NCBI GenBank assembly: GCA_031276775.1 | Contig: JAISML010000139.1 | Location: forward strand, 1-15,402 | Length of the DNA stretch: 15,402 nucleotides | Source of the DNA: Eubacteriales Family XIII. Incertae Sedis bacterium | Lineage (GTDB): Bacteria; Bacillota; Clostridia; Peptostreptococcales; Anaerovoracaceae | Reading direction: 5' to 3' | Part shown: in pieces, positions 1 through 6,092 of the stretch | How the letters are laid out: each line of letters begins with the position of its first letter | Numbering within the stretch: the first letter of the stretch is position 1 | Translations under genes and position numbers: made by a program | The notes under the pieces: model-generated | Database searches by the model: none | The model's input: the letters and a program-made list of their open reading frames with translations, nothing else | Told to the model about the DNA's origin: nothing

Positions 1-226
1 TGATCGCGCCGGGATGTATCTCGACGCCCGTTACAAAACGCGCGCATTGGGAAATGATTCTCGCAAGCAATTTCCATTTGTGCCGGTAAAGCCAATGCGC
101 GGGACGATGAAAAATCTGCGCCCAGACACCCGGGTAGCAAAGAAGAACCTCAAGACCATTCCTCGCCGCAGGATCCCTTGCCTTGGCCGCCCTGATATCG
201 TCCGCCGTATCTTTAAAAAATGCCAT
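1..226 (-). CDS. cysE: Serine O-acetyltransferase CysE, N-terminal part (cut by window edge)
   Basis: Seventy-five codons are visible from an ATG at 226 down to base 2; the rest lies outside the window. The start reads MAFFKDTADDIRAAKARDPA, followed by NGLEVLLCYPGVWAQIFHR, AHWLYRHK and ARFVTGVEIHPGA. This is the typical N-terminus of the short Gram-positive CysE form, running into the first turns of the left-handed beta helix at HPGA. The enzyme acetylates L-serine with acetyl-CoA to give O-acetylserine, the precursor of cysteine, in the cytoplasm. A GAGAT ribosome site lies about 6 bases before the ATG. The gene follows the Gx gene on the same strand but has its own promoter about 80 bases upstream. 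The family call is firm from the motifs; catalytic residues of the C-terminal half are not visible. Confidence 0.88.
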   Translation of the reverse strand, partial: MAFFKDTADDIRAAKARDPAARNGLEVLLCYPGVWAQIFHRPAHWLYRHKWKLLARIISQCARFVTGVEIHPGAI

Positions 227-303
227 ACAATCTCATTTAAAACCGCGCCGATCATCCCCGTTCGGATCGCAACGCTCCTCTTATATCCGCAAAGTCACAT
301 AAA

Positions 304-332
304 ATTATATAACATTTCCCTGTATTTTACAA
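304..332 (-). promoter_or_regulatory. Sigma-A-type promoter for cysE
   Basis: On the minus strand TTGTAA (327-332) is followed by a 17-base spacer and a perfect TATAAT (304-309). Transcription would start near 297, giving a leader of about 70 bases before the cysE ATG at 226. The leader looks too short for a T-box, and I see no riboswitch in it. Confidence 0.75.
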
Positions 333-442
333 AAAATAATTGGATTTCCCGTCACCTTTCCCGTCCATTGCAGCTGACCCCTTTCCCGCCAATCGGCGCT
401 TCGGCCGTTGCCGCCGCGAATTTGCGGCCCGTTTCGGAAAAT

Positions 443-1036
443 TCATTCCGTTATCCTGCGGGGCAAAGCGCGCAGGAGTAGATGCGCGATCAAGCCCACG
501 ATCACCCCGCCGGCGACTGCGGAGATCAGGAAAATGGGCAGACCCGCGAAGAGCGCGCCGCGCCGGATGATCAGCGACGCCAAAACAATCTGCCCCGTGA
601 TATGGGCGGCGGAACCGCCGACGGAGACGCCGATGACGCTGAACGCGCCCGTACGCTTGAGTGCGACCATCGCGAGCATGGCGGATATGCCGCCGGCCAG
701 CGCGTAGAACATGGCGAAAACGCCCGAAAACATCAAGCCCGCCAAGGCAATTCTGAGAACATTGACCGCAAAAGCCCGGCGGCCGCCGAGGAGGTAAAGC
801 GCAACGACGATCGCGATGTTCGCGAAGCCCGGTTTCATCCCGGGGACGGGCGCCGGCAGAGGGATAAGGCTCTCGGCGTAGGAAAGCGCGAGCGCGACCG
901 CCGCGAGGACGGCGCACATTGTGAGGGAGCGGACGCGCGACCGGACGCGCGCGGACGTTTGCGGTTCTTTTCCGGAGCGGACGCGCGCACCCGATGCGGA
1001 TCGGGTTCCGCCGCCCCCATTTGCGGCCGCATGCAT
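443..1036 (-). CDS. Gx transporter family membrane protein (heptaprenyl diphosphate synthase component I family, EetB-like)
   Basis: A 197-residue hydrophobic protein. The core starts near residue 37 with RSLTMCAVLAAVALALSYAE, then SLIPLPAPVPGMKPGFANI and ALYLLGGRRAF. These are hallmarks of the Gx/Hpre_diP_synt_I family (PF07456). Five or so membrane segments can be drawn at about 39-56, 70-84, 90-115, 135-157 and 163-190. The family name is historical; members are now regarded as small membrane proteins, possibly transporters, and the substrate is unknown. I chose the ATG at 1036 because GGGAGG lies four bases upstream. The spacing is short, and the first 36 residues are Arg/Gly-rich and unlike the family, so a start nearer residue 37 is possible. 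It lies 34 bases after the NusG-II stop and is surely co-transcribed with it. In Listeria-type electron-transfer loci a homologue (EetB) sits with an ApbE and a NusG-II protein, as here. Confidence 0.82.
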   Translation of the reverse strand: MHAAANGGGGTRSASGARVRSGKEPQTSARVRSRVRSLTMCAVLAAVALALSYAESLIPLPAPVPGMKPGFANIAIVVALYLLGGRRAFAVNVLRIALAGLMFSGVFAMFYALAGGISAMLAMVALKRTGAFSVIGVSVGGSAAHITGQIVLASLIIRRGALFAGLPIFLISAVAGGVIVGLIAHLLLRALPRRITE

Positions 1037-1070
1037 CCTCCCGTTCGCACCGTTCGCATCGTTGCTTTCA

Positions 1071-1475
1071 TCAGTACGTGAACGCGTCAAAGTCGTTCTC
1101 CCCTCCCACGATCTCCACCAAAAGGCGGTTCGGCAGGCACACAATGCACTGCCCGCTCAAATTGACGGGCGCGTGACGCACACAGTCTTTCCCCGGACAG
1201 GTCGCATCCGCCATACGCACCTGCATCTTGCCGCCGTCCCGTTCGATCACGATCCGATTCTCATATATTCCTTTTACGACGATCTCCCGTGTCCCACCGA
1301 TCGGATACACCCCATACAGCGCGCCGTTTGCCGTGACGCGCACATTTGCCTCGTTCGTGTAACTTCCGGCGTACAACGCGAACACCGCGCCGATGATCGA
1401 GACGATCAGCAACGCCGCAATCAGGATCGCATCCGCCTTGCGCATCGGCTTGCCTGTCGGAAAACGCTCTTTCAT
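1071..1475 (-). CDS. NusG domain II-containing membrane-anchored protein (EetA-like)
   Basis: A 134-residue protein with a short basic N-terminus, one membrane segment at about residues 15-36, and an extracytosolic NusG-II domain from about 45. The domain ends with the family signature CPGKDC (93-98), then NLSGQCIVCLPNRLLVEI. The cysteines at 93, 98, 110 and 113 could form disulphides or bind metal. Despite the name it is not a transcription factor; the isolated domain II family (PF07009) is found in membrane and redox loci. The ATG at 1475 lies one base after the apbE stop, with GGAGGG inside the apbE 3' end, so translation is probably coupled. Another Met at residue 11 is a weaker start. 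The family is certain; the role is inferred from the ApbE and Gx neighbours. Confidence 0.85.
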   Translation of the reverse strand: MKERFPTGKPMRKADAILIAALLIVSIIGAVFALYAGSYTNEANVRVTANGALYGVYPIGGTREIVVKGIYENRIVIERDGGKMQVRMADATCPGKDCVRHAPVNLSGQCIVCLPNRLLVEIVGGENDFDAFTY

Positions 1476-1476
1476 T

Positions 1477-2544
1477 TTAACCTTTCCCTCCGGCTGGCGT
1501 GTATTTGACGCCGCCCACCGCAATCACCGCGCCATCCTCTTTCACGAGGACGGCCGGAATGTTGTTCCTTCTCAAAAAATCCCGCGCCCGCTCACTGCCG
1601 TAGAGGACGCATATCGTGGCGATTCCATCTCCGTCGACGGATTTTTCGGTCACGACGGTTACTCCCGCCAAATCCGTCCGCACCGGAAATCCGGTCTTCG
1701 GATCGAGGATGTGATGGTATCGCAGCCCGTCCCGCATAAAAAATCGTTCATACGTACCCGAGGTTCCCACCGACATCGTTCCCTCCACTTCGATGGTACC
1801 CACAATGACCTCCGATCGTCCGTCCGCCGTCTGCGGCGCCGGGTTTCTGACGCCGATCGTCCACGGCGCGCCGCTTTCTTTCCCGCCGACGGTCACGATG
1901 TTGCCGCCGAGATCGATCAAAGCCGCGCGAACGCCGCTTTCCGTCAGATATTCCGCCATCCTGTCCGCGATGAAACCTTTCGCAATGCCGCCGAGATCGA
2001 GACGCGCCGCAGGATCTTTCAGCCGCACGACATTTCCCGCCAGTTCGATGTTTCGATAATCCGCGGACGGCAAAGCCGCCTCGATATCCGCCGCCTCCGG
2101 CACAGGGTGGGTATCCGAATCGGATGAGAAATCCCAAAGCGACGATACGCGCCCAATCGTGACGTCGAAAGCCCCGTCGGACAAGGTTCCGTAGTACACT
2201 GCCCGTTCAAGCAAAGCCGCCGTACCGTCCGACACGGTGACCGGAGCGCCTCCTGCTCCGTTGATTTTCGAAATTTCGCTGTCCGGCACGGCGCTGCTCA
2301 ATAACTTCTCGTAGCCCGCGCACAGCGCGAGCGCTTCCGTCGCATGCTTCTCATCCCCACGCGAAAAGACGGTGACGGTGCAGATCGTATCGAGCAAAAA
2401 CTCCGTCTTCCGTATCGGCTCGCGCCGCCCGCCGCCCGGATCGCCGCAGGAGCCCAGCGCCGCAAGCGCGGCAAGGAGCGCGCAGACAACCGCCGTCTTC
2501 TTGATTTTGCGTGTGACTTTCTTCATTTTCATCCGCCATCGCAC
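1477..2544 (-). CDS. apbE: FAD:protein FMN transferase, ApbE family lipoprotein
   Basis: A 355-residue protein that moves FMN from FAD to a Ser/Thr in extracytosolic target proteins such as RNF/NQR subunits or flavinylated reductases. The N-terminus is basic, then hydrophobic (17-30), ending in a lipobox LGSC with Cys33, so it is predicted to be a lipoprotein on the outer face of the membrane. ApbE motifs in order: FDVTIGRVSSLWDF (126-139), DLGGIAKGFIAD (183-194), IDLGGN (210-215), TSGTYERFF (261-269), HHILDPKTGFP (277-287) and VDGDGIAT (303-310), the last holding the metal-binding Asp region. Length is normal. The start is uncertain: a GTG at 2544 has GGAG seven bases upstream, while ATGs at 2532 and 2526 have weaker sites. 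All keep the signal peptide. It is the first gene of a set with the NusG-II and Gx genes. No flavinylation target is visible in the window. Confidence 0.93.
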   Translation of the reverse strand: MRWRMKMKKVTRKIKKTAVVCALLAALAALGSCGDPGGGRREPIRKTEFLLDTICTVTVFSRGDEKHATEALALCAGYEKLLSSAVPDSEISKINGAGGAPVTVSDGTAALLERAVYYGTLSDGAFDVTIGRVSSLWDFSSDSDTHPVPEAADIEAALPSADYRNIELAGNVVRLKDPAARLDLGGIAKGFIADRMAEYLTESGVRAALIDLGGNIVTVGGKESGAPWTIGVRNPAPQTADGRSEVIVGTIEVEGTMSVGTSGTYERFFMRDGLRYHHILDPKTGFPVRTDLAGVTVVTEKSVDGDGIATICVLYGSERARDFLRRNNIPAVLVKEDGAVIAVGGVKYTPAGGKG

Positions 2545-2618
2545 ATTTCTTCTCCATGAGGCATCGATGATTCATTATCGCACATTTCTTCTCCATGGGG
2601 AATCGATGATTCATGATC
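2541..2618. repeat. 39-bp tandem duplication in the apbE leader
   Basis: Two adjacent 39-bp copies lie at 2541-2579 and 2580-2618, differing at only a few bases, with a short remnant (cacatt) after 2618. On the minus strand each copy carries ATGGAGAAGAAATG, which is an SD-like GGAGAAG next to an ATG, plus the semi-palindromic ATGAATCAT. The copy nearest apbE supplies its likely ribosome site. The 39-bp unit keeps reading frame, so a small open frame can be read through both copies. Seen directly; the function is unknown. Confidence 0.85.
2574..2582 (-). promoter_or_regulatory. Possible extended -10 promoter for apbE
   Basis: On the minus strand TGCGATAAT (2574-2582) fits an extended -10 element. 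The matching -35 region is poor (TTCCCC at 17 bases). It lies just after the terminator of the upstream gene and would start transcription near 2567, inside the tandem repeat. Weak support. Confidence 0.35.
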
Positions 2619-2651
2619 TCACATTGAGGATCGCACAAAAAGGATCCCCTC

Positions 2652-2684
2652 AAAAAAGCGACTCCGCAGGGAAGTCGCTTTTTT
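2652..2684. terminator. Rho-independent terminator after the M23 peptidase gene
   Basis: A perfect 12-bp stem, AAAAAAGCGACT with AGTCGCTTTTTT, encloses a 9-base loop. On the minus strand it ends in six T and lies 36 bases after the peptidase stop. The A/T ends make it work in both directions in principle. It separates the peptidase from apbE. Confidence 0.92.
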
Positions 2685-2719
2685 CGTCTCCGACCGCTTC
2701 GCGGATGCGAGCGGGGTTG

Positions 2720-4573
2720 CTACAGGTAGGACAAGGGGTTTTGCGGCGTACCGTTCACGCGCACTTCAAAGTGCAGATGGTACCCGGTAGACTGACCTGT
2801 CGAGCCCACCTGGGCGATCTGCTGCCCTCTGCCCACATACTCTCCGCCCGTGACGTTCAGTACGCTGCAGTGCGCATACCACGTTTCCAAGCCGCCGCCG
2901 TGATTGATTTTCACCAGATATCCATATCCCGCATACCAGCCGGCAAAGGTGACGGTACCTTCCGCAGCCGCGTAGATCGGCGTTCCCTGCGGATTTCTGA
3001 AGTCCGCGCCTTTGTGTCTTCTCGCGCCGCCGTAACCCGAGGACAATTCCATGCGCGCCATCGGATTGCTGAGGATGCCGTTCCCGCCGACATAACTCCC
3101 GGATGCGGGTGCATAGGAGATGCGGGCAGGTTTGGGCTTGACGCCCACCAGCTCGATCTGCGTTTTGGGTTCCGTCAGCGTCACGGAAGCGAGTTCGACG
3201 ATATTCACCACCTCGCCGTTCACCTTGACGTATTCCCTCGTGACCTCGCGTTCGCCTTTGACGCCTTCTTCCTTGACTTTCTTCTGACCCACGTACAGAC
3301 TGTCCGTCTTTTCCTCTTCCACGGGGAAATCGATGGGCTCCCGTTCGATCGCCGTCTGCGTGGTCTGCAAATGAACGAACGGATCGAGTTTGTTCATTTT
3401 GATCTGATCCCCGACGTGAATGCTTTCGATGTTGAGCGTGGGATTGGCGGATGAAATTTCCTCGATGGGAATATTCTTCGCCTGCGAAATCCCCCAGATG
3501 GTATCACCCTCCACCACACTGTAAACATCGACTTTCTCGTTGCCCGTCAGCAGATAGGTGATCGCGGCCGGGGTGGAAACAAGGCTGTCGAGTTCCACCG
3601 ACACGTTTTCCACTTTGATGTTCTCCTGCCACGCAAATTGAATCGCAGGATCGTTCCCCGTATACTGTTGCACAATTCCGTCCAAAAGGGACTGCGCATC
3701 TTTCTCCGTCGCGATGTTGAGCAAGGGCTTCTCGTCAACTGTAATCGCGTAAGCGCTGGCGACCACCGCTTCGGATTCAAGCAGGGTATCCTTCAGATCC
3801 TCCACGTCAATGTAATCTATCTTCTTTGTGTTTTGGATGGAATCGGCAAGCGCGATCTTCTGTTCGTCTATCACGATGTCCGTGTCCGCATTTTCATGGG
3901 ACAATTCTTCTTTCACATCCTCAACCAAAGCGGCAAATGTTTCCTCGTCCGCGACATAGCCGACCTTCTGACCGTCAATGGTCACGCCGACGGCATGACT
4001 GTTGACGATCACAAGGGCGACCACAGTGACCGCAACCGCCCCGGCGGCGCTGCCGGAGAGGCGGATCACTGTAGCCTTTTTCACCTGCGTCAGACGCTTT
4101 AAAAATAGGAGGAAACCTTTAAAGGCAATCTTTTGGGCGTGCACGAACCAAGCGCCGACCCGCTTTCCCCACGCCTGAACCTGTGCCGCGCGGAGTTTCA
4201 CGAGAGGACGTTGCGCTTTCGCAAAAGCGATGCACGCATACACGAATTTCCGAACCCGAACCGCCCCGGCCTTCACGGCGGCAGGCGATCTGCGCGCCAA
4301 GCCGACGGCTTTTTTCCCGACGTCGGGCGCGCCTTTCAAAAGAACAACGCACTTTTTTGCCACAAACGGCGCTCTTCCCGCCAAAACGACAAACTTCCGC
4401 GCGACCGCGCGAAGCTTTACGGAAACAAAACCGATAATCCACAGAATGCAATTCTTTGCAACAGACGGGACATTTGCTTTCCGAATCTGATCCCCGGCGC
4501 GTTTGACCGGGTCCGTGACGCTCTTGCTCAATCGGGACATAAGTCCAATGATTTTTGCTTTCGTATCTCTCAT
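2720..4573 (-). CDS. Membrane-anchored LysM-G5-M23 peptidoglycan endopeptidase with a basic repeat N-terminus
   Basis: A 617-residue protein. Residues 1-170 are cytoplasmic, very rich in Lys/Arg/Ala/Val, with four back-to-back 14-residue repeats at 54-109. A membrane segment follows at about 172-191. Outside the cell come a mixed region (195-345), a LysM peptidoglycan-binding domain (about 350-395, EGDTIWGIS and HVGDQIKM), a G5 domain (about 407-478) and a C-terminal M23 domain (about 505-617). The zinc and catalytic residues of lysostaphin-type enzymes are all present: HKGAD (His520, Asp524), YAH (His568) and HLHFE (His599, His601). It should cleave peptide cross-links in peptidoglycan. I chose the ATG at 4573: GGGAGG lies 11 bases upstream and the promoter fits. 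A further in-frame TTG at 4630 overlaps the -35 box and is rejected. Own promoter and terminator make it a single-gene unit. Confidence 0.92.
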   Translation of the reverse strand: MRDTKAKIIGLMSRLSKSVTDPVKRAGDQIRKANVPSVAKNCILWIIGFVSVKLRAVARKFVVLAGRAPFVAKKCVVLLKGAPDVGKKAVGLARRSPAAVKAGAVRVRKFVYACIAFAKAQRPLVKLRAAQVQAWGKRVGAWFVHAQKIAFKGFLLFLKRLTQVKKATVIRLSGSAAGAVAVTVVALVIVNSHAVGVTIDGQKVGYVADEETFAALVEDVKEELSHENADTDIVIDEQKIALADSIQNTKKIDYIDVEDLKDTLLESEAVVASAYAITVDEKPLLNIATEKDAQSLLDGIVQQYTGNDPAIQFAWQENIKVENVSVELDSLVSTPAAITYLLTGNEKVDVYSVVEGDTIWGISQAKNIPIEEISSANPTLNIESIHVGDQIKMNKLDPFVHLQTTQTAIEREPIDFPVEEEKTDSLYVGQKKVKEEGVKGEREVTREYVKVNGEVVNIVELASVTLTEPKTQIELVGVKPKPARISYAPASGSYVGGNGILSNPMARMELSSGYGGARRHKGADFRNPQGTPIYAAAEGTVTFAGWYAGYGYLVKINHGGGLETWYAHCSVLNVTGGEYVGRGQQIAQVGSTGQSTGYHLHFEVRVNGTPQNPLSYL

Positions 4574-4601
4574 AATCGTATTTGCCTCCCAACTGTCCTG
4601 A

Positions 4602-4630
4602 ATGTTACAGGAATATTTCACGGGAGTCAA
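4602..4630 (-). promoter_or_regulatory. Sigma-A-type promoter for the M23 peptidase gene
   Basis: On the minus strand TTGACT (4625-4630), a 17-base spacer and TAACAT (4602-4607). The start would be near 4595, leaving a leader of about 22 bases that holds only the ribosome site. Confidence 0.8.
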
Positions 4631-4761
4631 TGCACTTCAGAGAAACTTCACCCAACATTCACGATTGTTCACGAAACCGCCATTTTTCTCCATTCAAACG
4701 GTCGCCCGGTCGCCGCGCAAAAGAGCCGACCGACCTTTTCTTCCGTGCCCGGCAGGGATTC

Positions 4762-4801
4762 TGAATTGAATTTTGAGCAGACATTTTGAATTGAATTTTG
4801 A
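4762..4801. repeat. AT-rich 15-bp direct repeat upstream of the tRNA promoter
   Basis: TGAATTGAATTTTGA occurs at 4762-4776 and again at 4787-4801, a period of 25 bp. The shorter TGAATT core recurs within and just after each copy. The second copy ends about 18 bases before the tRNA -35 box, so an UP-element-like or protein-binding role is possible. The rest of the gap from 4631 to 4819 holds nothing else I can recognise. Confidence 0.7.
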
Positions 4802-4819
4802 ATTGGATCGAAATAGATG

Positions 4820-4848
4820 TGGACTTCACGCGCGATCATGGGTATAAT
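4820..4848 (+). promoter_or_regulatory. Sigma-A-type promoter for tRNA-Pro
   Basis: TGGACT (4820-4825), a 17-base spacer and a perfect TATAAT (4843-4848). The start would be near 4855, about 12 bases before the mature tRNA 5' end. Confidence 0.82.
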
Positions 4849-4866
4849 ATCATTCGTAACCGACGG

Positions 4867-4943
<77 letters not shown>

Positions 4944-4946
4944 GGC

Positions 4947-4993
4947 AAAAACCGTTGCAAAGTATTGATTTTTCAACACCTGCAACGGTTTTT
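4947..4993. terminator. Two-way terminator between tRNA-Pro and the convergent ywaF-like gene
   Basis: A perfect 13-bp stem, AAAAACCGTTGCA (4947-4959) with TGCAACGGTTTTT (4981-4993), and a 21-base loop that can form a small inner hairpin (TTGA/TCAA). It begins three bases after the tRNA CCA and ends five bases before the stop of the convergent gene, so it should stop transcription from both sides. Confidence 0.92.
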
Positions 4994-4998
4994 ATTCG

Positions 4999-5793
4999 TC
5001 ACCCCGCCAACTTTCCCGCGTCGCCGTGTCCCGTCCCGGAACGGCGGGCTTTGACGACGATCGGCGTATACAGAACGATCCATACGAGCGCGACCACCCC
5101 GCCGGTGCCGAACACATAGCCCGGACTGCCGAGGATACCTTGGAGGAGCGACATGGGCGAACCGGGCGCCGCCTCGTTGATGAAGAAGAAATTCGTGTCC
5201 CACACGTGATTGAGACGGTAAATGATGGGTGTGACGACGGCAAGATACAGCGCCGGTATCCACAGTCTTCCCACACGCGGCCGAATTTCCCCCGTACCCA
5301 AAAGCATAATCGGATAAGCCAGTTCCATCATGTGAATGAGAAAACTCTGCAAACAGAAAAAATTCCAAATGGGATACATCGTCCAGTCCGCGCACAGGAG
5401 CGCGAAAACAGCCCCGGGAATTGACAGCGCGTAAAGGATCTCGCCCGTCACCCTGTTCGGGCGCAGGGTATGGATCGCGATCAGGAATATGGTCATGCCG
5501 CAGAGGTGAAGCGGGAGGATTTCCCATGTGTAATTTCCCTGAACGGCCAGGAGAGTCTGCTTCATCGCTTCCATCAGAACGATGACGAGCGCCGCGCCGA
5601 CGCGCATGCGTCTGCGCAGCCATTCGCCCGATCGTTTGTACAATCGGCCGAACAACACGACAAACGCGGTGATTCCCAGCAAAAACAGAATGTGTTTCAA
5701 ACCGTAGTGTTCGAATCCGAGACCGTCCGGGATCTGATCCCGGTATGTGAAAAACAACCTTTCTTCCATCACGGCAAGTATATTATGATACAT
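4999..5793 (-). CDS. YwaF/TIGR02206 family multi-pass membrane protein
   Basis: A 264-residue protein with about seven membrane segments (near 34-49, 66-84, 94-109, 118-134, 145-165, 178-194 and 229-246). Family features are LPLHLC (93-98) at the start of the third segment, FLIHMMEL (151-158), and TNFFFINEAAPGSP (200-213) before the last segment. Bacterial members such as B. subtilis YwaF have no proven role. The family is distantly related to eukaryotic TMEM164, a lipid acyltransferase, so a lipid-related function is only a hint. I chose the ATG at 5793 because GAGGTGG lies six bases upstream; an upstream extension to 5931 codes for an Arg-rich stretch unlike the family and is dropped. It is a single gene with its own promoter, a leader of about 165 bases, and a shared terminator. 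Confidence 0.85.
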   Translation of the reverse strand: MYHNILAVMEERLFFTYRDQIPDGLGFEHYGLKHILFLLGITAFVVLFGRLYKRSGEWLRRRMRVGAALVIVLMEAMKQTLLAVQGNYTWEILPLHLCGMTIFLIAIHTLRPNRVTGEILYALSIPGAVFALLCADWTMYPIWNFFCLQSFLIHMMELAYPIMLLGTGEIRPRVGRLWIPALYLAVVTPIIYRLNHVWDTNFFFINEAAPGSPMSLLQGILGSPGYVFGTGGVVALVWIVLYTPIVVKARRSGTGHGDAGKLAG

Positions 5794-5868
5794 ATGATTC
5801 CACCTCGAAGCGACAAACGTATGAATTTCACGAAGCAAAGCGCAAACTTCGCATCGGCAACGACGAAT

Positions 5869-5934
5869 GGGTTGCTGCGCAATGCGCATGTACCCGCGCA
5901 GGGATTGCCGGTCTGCGCTGCGGCCGCGCAACCC
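5869..5934 (-). other. Potential structured leader of the ywaF-like gene
   Basis: On the minus strand GGGTTGC (5928-5934) can pair with GCAACCC (5869-5875), enclosing a GC-rich stretch with an inner CTGCGC/GCGCAG hairpin. It lies in the 5' leader between the promoter and the ribosome site. I recognise no known riboswitch class. Simple GC-rich folding is the alternative. Confidence 0.3.
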
Positions 5935-5966
5935 GCCAACCCCCGGGCGGCAAATGCGGCAAATGT

Positions 5967-5995
5967 ATTATACTATACCGCACACAAGTTGACAA
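5967..5995 (-). promoter_or_regulatory. Sigma-A-type promoter for the ywaF-like gene (shares -35 with patB promoter)
   Basis: On the minus strand TTGTCA (5990-5995), a 17-base spacer and a perfect TATAAT (5967-5972). The -35 box covers nearly the same bases as the -35 of the rightward promoter. The start would be near 5960. Confidence 0.8.
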
Positions 5996-6018
5996 ACACC
6001 CTGCGCTGAAAATATAAT
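5989..6018 (+). promoter_or_regulatory. Sigma-A-type promoter for patB and the saccharopine dehydrogenase-like gene
   Basis: Perfect consensus TTGACA (5989-5994), an 18-base spacer and perfect TATAAT (6013-6018). The start would be near 6025, leaving a leader of about 68 bases that begins at a direct repeat. Confidence 0.85.
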
Positions 6019-6025
6019 GCCTGTA

Positions 6026-6066
6026 GCGGGAACCAATCGAATGCGCAATGCGGGAACCAAATGCGC
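6026..6066. repeat. Direct repeat at the patB transcription start
   Basis: GCGGGAACCAA occurs at 6026-6036 and 6050-6060, each followed by ATGCGC (after AATCG-type spacing at 6041 and directly at 6061). The pair covers the expected start site and early leader, where an operator could sit. A chance local duplication is equally possible. Confidence 0.6.
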
Positions 6067-6092
6067 GACAATATCAGGATGGGAGCAACCAT

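Noticed and set aside
413..428. Hairpin GCCGC/GCGGC after the Gx gene as a terminator
   Set aside because: The stem is only five pairs and no T run follows, so I do not call it. The end of this transcript is not visible.
2372..3454. A 360-codon plus-strand frame crossing the terminator
   Set aside because: It crosses the terminator and runs opposite apbE and the M23 domain. Composition is shadow-like, with no family motif.
4574..4630. TTG start at 4630 for the M23 peptidase
   Set aside because: It would place the start codon inside the -35 box of the gene's own promoter.
5794..5931. N-terminal extension of the ywaF-like protein up to 5931
   Set aside because: The extension is Arg-rich and unlike the family, and the ATG at 5793 has a good ribosome site.
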